A stretch of 64,000 bases of DNA, taken from Gimesia algae. Its GTDB lineage: Bacteria > Planctomycetota > Planctomycetia > Planctomycetales > Planctomycetaceae. Shown one piece after another: positions 28,802 to 37,859 of the stretch (positions are counted from its first letter, which is position 1; every line of letters begins with the position of its first letter). Location: the NCBI RefSeq assembly GCF_007746795.1, contig NZ_CP036343.1:1554531-1618530 (forward strand). Reading direction: 5' to 3'. Both the position numbers and the translations under genes were made by a program. Under the pieces are notes generated by a model. That model saw only the letters and a program-made list of their open reading frames with translations, searched no databases and was not told where the DNA came from.

Positions 28802-29566
28802 ATGGCAAATCAGGCAGAATCTCCACGAATTCTCGCGATTCACGCCCATCCTGACGATATTGAAATCCAGTGTGCCGGTACGTTAGCCCGGCTGAAAAGT
28901 CTGGGATGCCACATTACGATTGCCACCATGACCGCCGGCGACTGTGGCAGTGCGGAAATGGGACCGGTGGAAATTGCCAATGTCCGCCGCGCCGAAGCGA
29001 AAAAAGCCGCCGATATGCTGGGAGCCGATTACATGTGCCTTGAGTTCCGCGATCTGTCTATCATGATTGATCAGGATTCCCGCCAGCGGGTCACCGAAGC
29101 CGTCCGTAAAGCACGTCCGGACATCGTCATCACCGCTCCTCCGGTTGACTATATGAGTGATCACGAAATGACCAGCCGCCTGGTTCGGGATGCTTGTTTT
29201 GGCGCTTCTGCCCCCAACTACACCACCCATCAGTTTCAGCCCGCTCCTCCCACGGAAAAGATCCCGCATCTGTACTATGTTGATCCCATCGAAGGTTGCG
29301 ATTACTTCGGGAACCCAATCGAACCGCAGTTCATCATCGATATCTCAAAAACATTCGACCTGAAAATCAAAATGCTGGCCTGCCATGAAAGCCAGCGGGC
29401 CTGGCTTCGAAAACAGCACGGTCTGGATGAATATCTCGACGGAACCGAGCGCTGGTCAGCAGCCCGCGGCAAAATAATTGGTGCTGCTTACGGCGAAGCC
29501 TTCGTCCAACATTGCGGTCACCCGTATCCTTCAAGTAACCTGTTACAGCAACTCCTCGAGAAATAA
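28802..29566 (+). CDS. PIG-L/LmbE family deacetylase
   Basis: A 254-residue zinc-dependent N-deacetylase of the LmbE/PIG-L family, related in sequence pattern to bacillithiol-pathway BshB and GlcNAc deacetylases. The metal motif is [20 protein letters not shown] near the N-terminus, with [17 protein letters not shown] and a downstream [12 protein letters not shown] histidine region. No signal peptide is present, so it acts in the cytoplasm on a soluble substrate. The position beside the NagB-LmbE fusion suggests an amino-sugar substrate. A 56-residue membrane protein follows closely and may be co-transcribed. The start is an ATG; the exact substrate is unknown. Confidence 0.88.
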   Translation: MANQAESPRILAIHAHPDDIEIQCAGTLARLKSLGCHITIATMTAGDCGSAEMGPVEIANVRRAEAKKAADMLGADYMCLEFRDLSIMIDQDSRQRVTEAVRKARPDIVITAPPVDYMSDHEMTSRLVRDACFGASAPNYTTHQFQPAPPTEKIPHLYYVDPIEGCDYFGNPIEPQFIIDISKTFDLKIKMLACHESQRAWLRKQHGLDEYLDGTERWSAARGKIIGAAYGEAFVQHCGHPYPSSNLLQQLLEK

Positions 29567-29605
29567 CATTCGAACTCCACACAGTTAGAGATAGAGAAAA
29601 CCAAC

Positions 29606-29776
29606 ATGAATGATCCACAACCCAGCCAGGAACTGCCATATACCGAGACGGAAATCGAAACGATGGCGACCGAGGATGCCAGCGCGGGAAAATTTCTCAC
29701 CGTATTAATGGTTTGCACCTTCAGCTATACCGTGATTGTGGGTGCGTATGTCATTTACTGGAGTCTGAAGAATTAG
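29606..29776 (+). CDS. Small single-pass membrane protein (56 aa)
   Basis: A short frame of 56 codons begins 39 bases after the PIG-L stop. An acidic N-terminal half (MNDPQPSQELPYTETEIETM) is followed by one hydrophobic helix (FLTVLMVCTFSYTVIVGAYV) and a short basic tail, IYWSLKN. The weakly purine-rich sequence GAGATAGAGAAAA lies upstream. The protein composition, the clean transmembrane segment and the tight position behind the deacetylase support a real gene; no family is recognised. It may anchor or modulate the neighbouring enzyme, which is speculation. Confidence 0.6.
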   Translation: MNDPQPSQELPYTETEIETMATEDASAGKFLTVLMVCTFSYTVIVGAYVIYWSLKN

Positions 29777-29849
29777 TTCCGCTCTGCCTGGAATAACGAA
29801 TGTCATTTCGACTCTGACCAGCTTTGGCTCGTCAGAGTTTTTTCGTCTG

Positions 29850-31211
29850 TTACCGGGAGCGATTTTCTTCAAACACGGTCCCGTTGGGATTCAGCAGCAT
29901 CCAGCATAACGCGGCACTTACATAAATGCCCGCCATCAGAACCAGGACTAATCCATACAAGCCGGCATCGAACATCACACCCACAATAATCGGGAGCAAG
30001 GCGGCTCCCAGGTTTCCCATCATATTCATCATCCCGAAGATCGGTGCCACATGCTGACCTCCTTTGTCAATTGTCACCGTGTAACCGCAGGCACCACCCA
30101 GTCCGGCAAAAAACATACTGACTGAAATCAGTGTCATCGCCAGCGTCATCTCCTGCACGAAGTAGGCACACAGAGTACAAAACCCACACCCCAGCATGGC
30201 TACAATCGCAACTCCCTGCCGGCTCCAGCGGCGGCTTCCTGTACGCTGCAGCACCCAATCCACAACAATACCTCCCAGAAAATTCCCGACGACAAAAGTC
30301 AGTAGCGGAAGACTCGTCAAGAGCCCGGAAGAGGCCAGGCTGATACCCCGCGCCTCCTGTAAATAAACCGGAAACCAGGTCATGTAAAAAATATTCCCCG
30401 CAGCCCGAAAGAACTGCTGGCCGCAAATCATCCACATCGAGAAACTTGTCAGGATCTGATCCCAGGGCGTCGGCTCGACATGTTCTTCTTTTTCCTGGCC
30501 CTTTGTCTGTTCCGCTGGCGTTAAGGCTTCGTCACCACGAATGAGCTCCAGCTCTGCCGCATTCACACCACGATGCTTTTCAGGTCGGTCGCGGAACCAG
30601 TAATAGAATACTATCGCCCACACAACTCCCGGCACCGCACAGAGGTACATAATCGTTCGCCAGTTCAGACCCGGAATCTGGTTGCCACCAATCTGAAATC
30701 CCTGCAACAGCAAACCGATGCTGAACGCTCCGAAGGCACTGCCGATCGACATGAAACTTCCCAAGAGACCACTGGCGAGCCCCCGCCGTGCATGAGGCAG
30801 CCACCTGGAAATCGTACTCGCACAACAGGGAAAGATTCCCGCCTGCGAAATTCCAAAAATCAACCGCACGCCAATCAACATCCCGAATCCGGTCACCATT
30901 CCCGTCAATGCTGTCGCAATTGACCACAGAACAGCAAACGCGGTCAGCGAACGTCGCGTCCCCCAGACATGAGCCACCCAGCCACTCGGTATCTGTGACA
31001 GGGCATAGCTCCAGAAGAAGGCACTCATCACCCAGCCCATCTGTGTCTGGCTGATATCCAGTTCTTCCTGGATCAGTTTCGCAGGCACAGAAATCGCATT
31101 GCGACTGACATAAGCCACCGCTGCCACCAGGCACAATAGTGTCAGCACCTTGAAACGTGCTCGCGTGGGCGTTTCTTCGGAAATGAGTTTCGGCTCGTCC
31201 TGATCAGTCAC
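29850..31211 (-). CDS. MFS transporter, anion:cation symporter type
   Basis: A 453-residue major facilitator with about 12 hydrophobic helices. The loop 2-3 signature GWVAHVWGTRRSLT and the overall pattern (VAYVSRNAISVPAKLIQEEL at helix 1) resemble the ACS family that carries hexuronates, galactonate and glucarate. A charged central loop (residues about 215-250) separates the two halves. The start is GTG with GAGGGACG before it. It is the last gene of a four-gene minus-strand operon with a dehydratase, a ceramidase-like hydrolase and a DapA-like aldolase, so a sugar acid is the likely cargo. Confidence 0.85.
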   Translation of the reverse strand: MTDQDEPKLISEETPTRARFKVLTLLCLVAAVAYVSRNAISVPAKLIQEELDISQTQMGWVMSAFFWSYALSQIPSGWVAHVWGTRRSLTAFAVLWSIATALTGMVTGFGMLIGVRLIFGISQAGIFPCCASTISRWLPHARRGLASGLLGSFMSIGSAFGAFSIGLLLQGFQIGGNQIPGLNWRTIMYLCAVPGVVWAIVFYYWFRDRPEKHRGVNAAELELIRGDEALTPAEQTKGQEKEEHVEPTPWDQILTSFSMWMICGQQFFRAAGNIFYMTWFPVYLQEARGISLASSGLLTSLPLLTFVVGNFLGGIVVDWVLQRTGSRRWSRQGVAIVAMLGCGFCTLCAYFVQEMTLAMTLISVSMFFAGLGGACGYTVTIDKGGQHVAPIFGMMNMMGNLGAALLPIIVGVMFDAGLYGLVLVLMAGIYVSAALCWMLLNPNGTVFEENRSR

Positions 31212-31238
31212 AAAGATCGTCCCTCTCGGCTCATGGTC

Positions 31239-32150
31239 TTATTCGTCTAATGATTCCATCAACAGTTCATACAAGCGGTCCACTTCCACTCGAGTCTCTT
31301 CATCCAGACTCCACGCGTTGGGTTCACAGCGCCGATCCGAACTGAAAATCCCCCGCTTGACCAGCAGATACTTTTCAATCGCCAGAAAACCGTCCAGCCC
31401 CGCCTGCAACTGCAGCGCCACGATCGCACAGATCGGAAAATAGATCCGATAGACGGCCGCATCATCGCCCGCCTGCAGCGCCTTCCACAAAGCCATGATG
31501 CCATCCAGCAGATCCACGCCCGGCATCGTACCGCTGATCCCACGCCGATAAGCATCCACCAGCAGAATGCCCCCCGATCCATCAAAGATCCGGGCCTGTC
31601 CCGCCGTCGCATCCCGCAGCGCAGACAGATTGGGGCCGATCGGCGAAGCTTCCGGTTTGAACAGAATCTTTTCCGGACCGAACTCATCCAGCAGTCGTTT
31701 ATAAAACTCGATCGAAATCGCCCGACCGACGTAAGACGAAGCATCTTGCACCACCAGCGGCAGACTGCATTGTTTTGCCAGCGTCGTAAAATAATCCCAC
31801 AGCGCCCCGTCGGGCAGGGCAGTTGTCACCGGGGGAATCGCCATCACTGCTGCACAACCAGCATCCTCAGCCTGACGCGCGAAGGCAACCGCCTGCCGCG
31901 TACTCTCTGCTCCCACACTGGCAATCACCGTCCCACGCCCCGCCGTCAGTTCCACCATCAGCTGCGTGAGATTCAGTCGTTCCTCATAGGTCAGTCGCAG
32001 CACTTCTGAAACCATCGCGCCGCACACACCATCCGCGCCCCGTTCGAAACACCAGTCAATTTCCCGCGCGAACGCGTCCCCGTCAATCGTCTCGTCCTCA
32101 CAAAGAGGCGTATGCAGAACCGGTAACACACCCTGAATCAATGTCGCCAT
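31239..32150 (-). CDS. DapA-like (DHDPS/NAL family) aldolase
   Basis: A 303-residue TIM-barrel class I aldolase of the dihydrodipicolinate synthase / N-acetylneuraminate lyase family. Family features are GVLPVLHTPLCEDETIDGDA at the start, ADGVCGAMVSEVLRLTYEE (equivalent of the GTTGE loop, here altered), and the Schiff-base lysine in ILFKPEASPIGPNLS. The GTTGE-like segment is changed, so the substrate is probably not aspartate semialdehyde. In its operon with an MR/MLE dehydratase and a carrier, a 2-keto-3-deoxy sugar acid aldolase or dehydratase role is the best inference. Start ATG with GAAGAAGAG upstream. Confidence 0.83.
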   Translation of the reverse strand: MATLIQGVLPVLHTPLCEDETIDGDAFAREIDWCFERGADGVCGAMVSEVLRLTYEERLNLTQLMVELTAGRGTVIASVGAESTRQAVAFARQAEDAGCAAVMAIPPVTTALPDGALWDYFTTLAKQCSLPLVVQDASSYVGRAISIEFYKRLLDEFGPEKILFKPEASPIGPNLSALRDATAGQARIFDGSGGILLVDAYRRGISGTMPGVDLLDGIMALWKALQAGDDAAVYRIYFPICAIVALQLQAGLDGFLAIEKYLLVKRGIFSSDRRCEPNAWSLDEETRVEVDRLYELLMESLDE

Positions 32151-32194
32151 CTATCTCTTCTTCCCGTCTGGAAATTCAATTATTTTTCGCGAAC

Positions 32195-33595
32195 TCAAAC
32201 CGTTTTCGTTTCGATGATCTGCCCGATCGCATCCGCCATCGCTTCGATGACCTGCTCCAGTCCGCCGCGTTCAAACGGTGTCTGCCATACCTGGTACAAG
32301 TCCAGATCATACAGTTCCGCCGATGCCAGATATCCGGTCGTTCCATTGATCAGATTCAGACAGGCAATCGTCCGCTCGGGATACCGTCGCCGCAGTTCCC
32401 GCTGCAGAATTGAATATGCTTCCGTCGGGCTGCCAATCAGAATCGTCTCTCCCATCTGCCACACCCAGATCGGTAATTCCAGCGACTTGCCGTCTCCGAT
32501 TCCCCGACGAATATTCCTGCGTCGCCGTAACCGTTCTTCCAATGCGCGGTCCGTACACGCCTGTCGCTGCGCTTCCAGTTCATCTGCAGTCGGCCAGTCT
32601 TTCAATGGAATTTCCACCTGTGTCTGTAATGTCTTCAGCTTCAGCCCCGGCTTGTCCACTACATGCTTCCAGACCGCCAGCGGCGCCCCGGATTCCATTA
32701 CCCCCGAATATTTCAGACACGTTCCCGGCGGTTCCATATCTTCCAGCGTTGCCATCACAGCATACGCCAACTGTCGCCCATGCCGATCTGCGACTGCCAC
32801 ATCTCCCACATATTGATAGCGGGGTGAAAGCTCTCCCGAAGCCCCTTGCATGAACAGCGCGGGTACCTCTAATGTCTCCTTGATCGTGTCCCGCATCGCA
32901 CCCGGATAGTCGGGTGAGATCGCCGTATTCTCCCAGGCCAGCGTCGTCGGGTGACAGGCGTAATTCACAATCACGGCCTGCAGCGCTCCCTCCAGATCCG
33001 TGATCCGCCCCACAACCAGGGTATCGTCGGCCCGTTCATTCGGGTTCCAGCCACAAATGATCCGCTCCGCATCCGGATCAGGATCCGGCAGGTCCCGCAT
33101 TGATGCCAGTCCGCAGCGCCCGGTTTTCCACTCCAGTACTGCTTCCTTTGCATTCTTCATCGCGGCCCGTGTGACTTTGACTGCAGCCAGGTAAACCGTC
33201 TCCAGGTACTCTGCCAGTGAGGCACTCGCGGGCAGATCCGGGTCAGGGTCAGTCAGTGGCGGCGAAGCATGTGTATGACTCACGCCGAAAATCAGCGACG
33301 CTTCATCCAGTCCCAGCTCTTCCAGCAGTCTGGACTGGAACCGGCGAAATGTGGGCAGCGAACGCCACCACCCAAGATCTGCATCCAGAAATATCAGTGG
33401 CCGTTTGGAATTTGTCTCACTCAGAACCAGCGCATTCAGCGTCAGACGACGGTGAATCCAGTCAGCCACATCATGTTTGGCGGCCCCCCAGTTGCGGGCA
33501 TAAATTCCAATCGGCGGCGTGATATCAACGGTCGCCACTCCAATCCGTCCCCGAAAGGCAGACTGTGTTTTCGCCTGTAGAGTTGATTCACTCAT
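32195..33595 (-). CDS. Neutral ceramidase-like hydrolase
   Basis: A 466-residue protein that resembles the N-terminal domain of neutral/alkaline ceramidases and related planctomycete proteins. Recognisable stretches are IGVATVDITPPIGIYARNWG near the N-terminus, SLIFGVSHTHASPP with a His pair typical of the zinc site, VNYACHPTTLAWENTAISPD, and LFMQGASGELSP. No signal peptide is visible, unlike true secreted ceramidases, so the substrate may be a small soluble amide or ester. It sits between the dehydratase and the aldolase genes in the same operon (gaps of 61 and 44 bases), which points to a role in the same catabolic route. Confidence 0.8.
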   Translation of the reverse strand: MSESTLQAKTQSAFRGRIGVATVDITPPIGIYARNWGAAKHDVADWIHRRLTLNALVLSETNSKRPLIFLDADLGWWRSLPTFRRFQSRLLEELGLDEASLIFGVSHTHASPPLTDPDPDLPASASLAEYLETVYLAAVKVTRAAMKNAKEAVLEWKTGRCGLASMRDLPDPDPDAERIICGWNPNERADDTLVVGRITDLEGALQAVIVNYACHPTTLAWENTAISPDYPGAMRDTIKETLEVPALFMQGASGELSPRYQYVGDVAVADRHGRQLAYAVMATLEDMEPPGTCLKYSGVMESGAPLAVWKHVVDKPGLKLKTLQTQVEIPLKDWPTADELEAQRQACTDRALEERLRRRRNIRRGIGDGKSLELPIWVWQMGETILIGSPTEAYSILQRELRRRYPERTIACLNLINGTTGYLASAELYDLDLYQVWQTPFERGGLEQVIEAMADAIGQIIETKTV

Positions 33596-33656
33596 GAGTC
33601 GTTCCGTTCATCGAATGAAAATTGAAATATTGAGAGAGCCAGGCGTGAGCCGCGCC

Positions 33657-34835
33657 TTACCAGTCCCCGACTGCGCCATCCTGATAGAAGACGCGCTGCA
33701 CGGTTTCCTGCTGAAACGGATGCTTCTTGACTTCCGCTTCGTTGATGGAAATCCCCAACCCGGGCTTCTGGTTCGGTTTGACCGTCCGCGTTTTGGGATC
33801 GATCACAAAACCCTCTTCCACCACATCCTGTCTCCAAGGTACATCGTCGTGAACCGATTCACATATGATATAGCTTGGCTGCGAGAATCCAAATTCCAGC
33901 GAAGCAGCCGTGCTGACAGGCCCCTGTGGATTATGCGGTGCCAGCGAAATCCGGTACGCGTCCGCCAGCGCAGCGATCCGGCGTGCTTCTGTAAAACCGC
34001 CGCAGTGAGTCAGGTCCAACTGACAGATTTCACAACCCCGTTTCTCAAACAGGTCACGAAACGCCGCCAGATGCGTCAACCGTTCGCCTGTTGCAATCGG
34101 CGTCGTCACCGCGGCATTGATCGTCGCCAGGCTGTCCATCGATTCCGGCCAGCAGGGCTCTTCGAAGAAATACAGACCGTAAGGATCCAGCGCCTTCGCA
34201 AACTGCAGTCCCATCGCCGGTGAAGGACGGGCATGACAGTCCACCATAATATCCACGTCATCACCCACCGCATCCCGCATCGCCGCCACACAGTCTTCGG
34301 CTGCTTTGATCGGTTTCAATCCCTCGATCGGCATCGTCGGCGGAACCGCCATCGATTTGAACGCCGAAAACCCATCGGCGACCGCTGCCTGCGCCAGATC
34401 TGCAAATTGAGCCGCATTGTCGGTCGAAGTCTGGTAGAACGACTCCATGTTCCCGCCACCCAGGTGACAATACAACCGGATGTAATCGCGAACCGGTCCG
34501 CCCCACAACTGATGGCAGGGCACTCCATGAACTTTCCCCAGAATGTCCCACAACGCCAGGTCAATTCCCGCAATCGCCGTCGATCGCGTCACGCCGCTCC
34601 CATGCCAGAAATGCTGACGCCACATCATCTGCCACAGATATTCGACCCGCCGCGGATCTTCGCCGATTAACAACTGGGAAAGATCTTCAATCGTCCCCGC
34701 GACGCCCCGCGTATGCCACTCCAGCGTCGCTTCTCCCCAACCATACAGGCCGGGCTGATCGGTGATTACTTTGACAAACACCCAGTTTCGCATCCGGGCA
34801 TAACACACCAGAGTTTCGATGCGTTCTATTTTCAT
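33657..34835 (-). CDS. MR/MLE family sugar-acid dehydratase
   Basis: A 392-residue enolase-superfamily enzyme of the mandelate racemase/muconate lactonising type, closest in pattern to D-galactonate dehydratase-like members. Metal ligands appear in [15 protein letters not shown] (Asp), [13 protein letters not shown] (Glu) and [10 protein letters not shown] (Glu), with a general-base histidine in [15 protein letters not shown]. The N-terminal capping domain starts [14 protein letters not shown]. Length and order are normal. It is the first gene of the operon, followed by the ceramidase-like, aldolase and transporter genes. The expected reaction is dehydration of an aldonate to a 2-keto-3-deoxy acid; the exact sugar is not determinable here. 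Confidence 0.87.
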   Translation of the reverse strand: MKIERIETLVCYARMRNWVFVKVITDQPGLYGWGEATLEWHTRGVAGTIEDLSQLLIGEDPRRVEYLWQMMWRQHFWHGSGVTRSTAIAGIDLALWDILGKVHGVPCHQLWGGPVRDYIRLYCHLGGGNMESFYQTSTDNAAQFADLAQAAVADGFSAFKSMAVPPTMPIEGLKPIKAAEDCVAAMRDAVGDDVDIMVDCHARPSPAMGLQFAKALDPYGLYFFEEPCWPESMDSLATINAAVTTPIATGERLTHLAAFRDLFEKRGCEICQLDLTHCGGFTEARRIAALADAYRISLAPHNPQGPVSTAASLEFGFSQPSYIICESVHDDVPWRQDVVEEGFVIDPKTRTVKPNQKPGLGISINEAEVKKHPFQQETVQRVFYQDGAVGDW

Positions 34836-35062
34836 CGGGAATTGGTTCCAGTCTTCCAGGGTTTTATTTTGGCGTCAAAATAACAACATAACCCGAAAGC
34901 ATTTTGGAAGCAAGCAATTATGCCAAAGAACTGAGTAACAATTGTAAGGAGGGGCGCAGCGGGCAATAGATGAATATCAGACGTACAGACTTTTTCTCTG
35001 AACGAAACAGTGCCAGACATTCACTGCCGCCAAATCCTGCCGCTCACTCAGCAGTTCATCCG

Positions 35063-36337
35063 TTACGGGAACTGCAGATCTTCGCCGTCGTCGTATTCCT
35101 GCAGTCGCTGTCGCGCGAGGTCTGCCCACGGGCCCATCTCATCGAAGTCCAGGTAGATCTTCCAGTGAGGAACCGCTTCCTCAACCCGATTCAGTTGATG
35201 CAGCACTTCCGCTTTATGCAGATGCGCATCCGGATAATCGGGGTGAACCTGCAAAGCGATCTCAAACGCCTGCAGCGCTGCTTCCGGATCGCCGAGCTCG
35301 TTATGCAGGCAACCCAGTTGCGTCCACGCTTCGATGTAATCGTGATCCCATTCCACCGCCGCGTAATAGCGCTCCAGCGCCCCTTCGGTATTTCCCTTAA
35401 GATACAGCGCCTCAGCCAGATGCAGATGCGCTTCGGGCATATCGGGTTGCCCCAACAGCGCCAGGCGAAATGCTTCGATCGCCGGCTTCGCTTCGCCGGC
35501 ATCCAGCAGCTGGCAGCCTTCATCGAACCATTCGTCCGCACTCCGCTCCACCGGTTCTGCTGGTTTCAGATGTTCCGTGAACTCAATTGTTCCCTCGAAC
35601 GTTTCCTCGTCCGCCAGCTCAGGCACTTCGGTCTCGGCAGTCTCTGCGGTTCCAAAGTCGAACACCCGCTGCCCCTGTCGCGGATCGATCAGACCCCGCT
35701 CATCTTTTAACAGCAGTTGTGCATCCTGCGCCAGCAAAGTCAGCTGCGACAGTGGTGCGTCGATCTCGTTGAAGAATTTCCCCAGGTGCTGCAGGCTGCT
35801 TTCCAGCTCCCGCGGATTCACTCCCGATTCCAGCAATTGAGACAACCGCCGAACACTCGCCACTTCCTGAAAGGAAAAGTAGGGCAGACGAAAAATCTTC
35901 CGCGCCGGCTTGATCAGTCCCTGGCGTTCCCAGCGGCGAATCGTCCCCACGGGCACATCCAGCATCTGCGTCAGCATCGCCGGCGTGTAGAGCTGATCCA
36001 CATTCACGCCCGGCTCGCGGAGTTCAATCAGCGCCAGCCAGTCCGATTCCTTAATGATCTGAATCGTCACTCCCTCGGCAATCAGCTCCTGGGCATGCGT
36101 CAGATTCACCGAAGGCGATCCGTCCGCTTCCAGCGGCCACCCCTCTTCGCCCACTACCAGCAGCGTCGTCTGGCGGCTCACATGTTGAGCGGCCTGCCCC
36201 CCATGCTGCTCGACGAACTCGCCCGCCTTCTGATGTGTCATCGAAGCGAGCGTGCCCGTAAACACCACGCGTTCTCCCTGCAGAGCAGGGGAACCTTGCA
36301 GCAGTTGATCAGGTTGTTCTTCGTCAGTCTCAGACAT
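35063..36337 (-). CDS. BRCT-MerR HTH-TPR fusion protein
   Basis: A 424-residue protein of unusual architecture. Residues about 18-95 resemble a ligase-type BRCT domain (GERVVFTGTLASMTHQKAGE, then VSRQTTLLVVGEEGWPLEAD). Residues about 115-185 are a MerR-type winged helix (YTPAMLTQMLDVPVGTIRRW, ERQGLIKPARKIFRLPYFSF). After a linker, tetratricopeptide repeats run from about 270 to 405 (DEGCQLLDAGEAKPAIEAFR, AHLHLAEALYLKGNTEGALE, AWTQLGCLHNELGDPEAALQ). The parts point to a DNA-associated regulator with a protein-binding scaffold. No signal or membrane segment is present. It is divergent to glyA. The target DNA and ligand are unknown. Confidence 0.85.
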   Translation of the reverse strand: MSETDEEQPDQLLQGSPALQGERVVFTGTLASMTHQKAGEFVEQHGGQAAQHVSRQTTLLVVGEEGWPLEADGSPSVNLTHAQELIAEGVTIQIIKESDWLALIELREPGVNVDQLYTPAMLTQMLDVPVGTIRRWERQGLIKPARKIFRLPYFSFQEVASVRRLSQLLESGVNPRELESSLQHLGKFFNEIDAPLSQLTLLAQDAQLLLKDERGLIDPRQGQRVFDFGTAETAETEVPELADEETFEGTIEFTEHLKPAEPVERSADEWFDEGCQLLDAGEAKPAIEAFRLALLGQPDMPEAHLHLAEALYLKGNTEGALERYYAAVEWDHDYIEAWTQLGCLHNELGDPEAALQAFEIALQVHPDYPDAHLHKAEVLHQLNRVEEAVPHWKIYLDFDEMGPWADLARQRLQEYDDGEDLQFP

Positions 36338-36599
36338 AGATCAAGTAATAATGCATTAATTCAGAAATATCGAGTAAAAAGGGGGTTATCAAATGCCAGT
36401 TGCAAAAATATCATACCCCCACAGCCGTAAACTGACGGTATACCAGCAGTAAACTTTCTCCGAGGATAATGATACGGGAATCCGTTGGGTAGCTTTCAGG
36501 GCAATCCTTCATTATAAGGGAGCAAAATAAGTTTTTTCCTGCTGAAGGTACCGTTTGTACCCCCCAAATTTGACCATATATCCATGGGAGTTGATTGGA

Positions 36600-37841
36600 A
36601 TGTCCGTGCTCGAGTCGTGTGATCCCGAAATCTGGAAATGTATTCAGTCTGAAGCCCAGCGCCAGAAGAATGGCCTGGAGCTGATCGCCTCTGAAAATTA
36701 CACCAGCGCCGCCATTATGGAAGCGGCCGGCTCGATCCTCACGAACAAATACGCCGAAGGCCTCCCCGGTCGTCGCTATTACGGCGGATGCGAATACGTC
36801 GACGTCGTCGAGAACCTCGCCCGCGATCGTGCCTGCAGCCTCTTCGGAGCCGAATACGCCAACGTCCAGCCGCACTCCGGTTCCCAGGCCAACATGGCCG
36901 TCTACTTCACCGTGCTGAAACCAGGCGACACCTTCCTCGCCATGGACCTCGCGCACGGCGGTCACCTCACTCACGGCATGAAATTGAACTTCTCGGGAAC
37001 CCTCTACAATCCCGTCCCCTACGGCGTGCGTGAAGACAATCACCAGATCGACTACGACCAGGTCGCCAAACTCGCCCGCGAACACAAACCCAAAATGATC
37101 ATCGCCGGGGCTTCCGCTTACCCGCGTGAAATCGATCACCCCAAGTTCGCCGAAATCGCCGCCGAAGTTGGCGCGGTCCTCATGGTCGATATGGCACACT
37201 ATTCCGGCCTCGTCGCAGGCGGCGTACACAACAACCCCGTCGAAGTCGCCGACTTCGTCACCTCCACCACTCACAAAACCCTGCGTGGCCCCCGGTCCGG
37301 CTTCGTTCTCATGAAAAAGAAATACGCCAAAGACCTCAACCGCGAAGTCTTCCCCGGCATTCAAGGCGGTCCCCTCGAACACGTCATCGCCGGTAAAGCG
37401 ATCTGCTTCCAGGAAGCCAATACCGACGACTTCAAAGCCTACGCCCGACAGATCGTCGCCAATGCGAGAGCCCTCGCCGAGACCCTGATGGCAGGCGGCA
37501 TCAAACTCGCGTCCGGCGGAACTGACAACCATCTCATGCTCTGTGATGTTACCGCGATCGACCTCTCCGGTAAAATCGCCGAAGAAGCACTGGACAAGGC
37601 CGGCATCACCGTCAACAAAAACATGATCCCCTACGATCAGCGCAAACCGCTCGATCCCAGCGGCATCCGCATCGGAACCGCCGCCCTCACCACCCGGGGC
37701 ATGAAAGAAGACGAAATGAAAAAGGTCGGTGCCTGGATCCTCAAAGTCCTCGGTGCTCCCGAAGACGAAGCCAACATCGAAACCGTCAAAGGGGAAATCG
37801 CGGAATTCGCACAGAGCTATCCCGTGCCCGGCATCGCGTAA
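36600..37841 (+). CDS. glyA: Serine hydroxymethyltransferase
   Basis: A roughly 413-residue PLP enzyme that interconverts serine and glycine while loading tetrahydrofolate with a one-carbon unit. The motifs are the N-terminal [20 protein letters not shown], the substrate loop [20 protein letters not shown], and the PLP lysine within [14 protein letters not shown]. The ATG at 36600 follows GGGAG by nine bases; an upstream in-frame ATG at 36555 is less likely. hisD follows 18 bases later. The gene is rich in C-ending codons compared with many neighbours, as expected of highly expressed genes. It should be fully functional. Confidence 0.97.
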   Translation: MSVLESCDPEIWKCIQSEAQRQKNGLELIASENYTSAAIMEAAGSILTNKYAEGLPGRRYYGGCEYVDVVENLARDRACSLFGAEYANVQPHSGSQANMAVYFTVLKPGDTFLAMDLAHGGHLTHGMKLNFSGTLYNPVPYGVREDNHQIDYDQVAKLAREHKPKMIIAGASAYPREIDHPKFAEIAAEVGAVLMVDMAHYSGLVAGGVHNNPVEVADFVTSTTHKTLRGPRSGFVLMKKKYAKDLNREVFPGIQGGPLEHVIAGKAICFQEANTDDFKAYARQIVANARALAETLMAGGIKLASGGTDNHLMLCDVTAIDLSGKIAEEALDKAGITVNKNMIPYDQRKPLDPSGIRIGTAALTTRGMKEDEMKKVGAWILKVLGAPEDEANIETVKGEIAEFAQSYPVPGIA

Positions 37842-37859
37842 CAGACTGATACCCGACTC

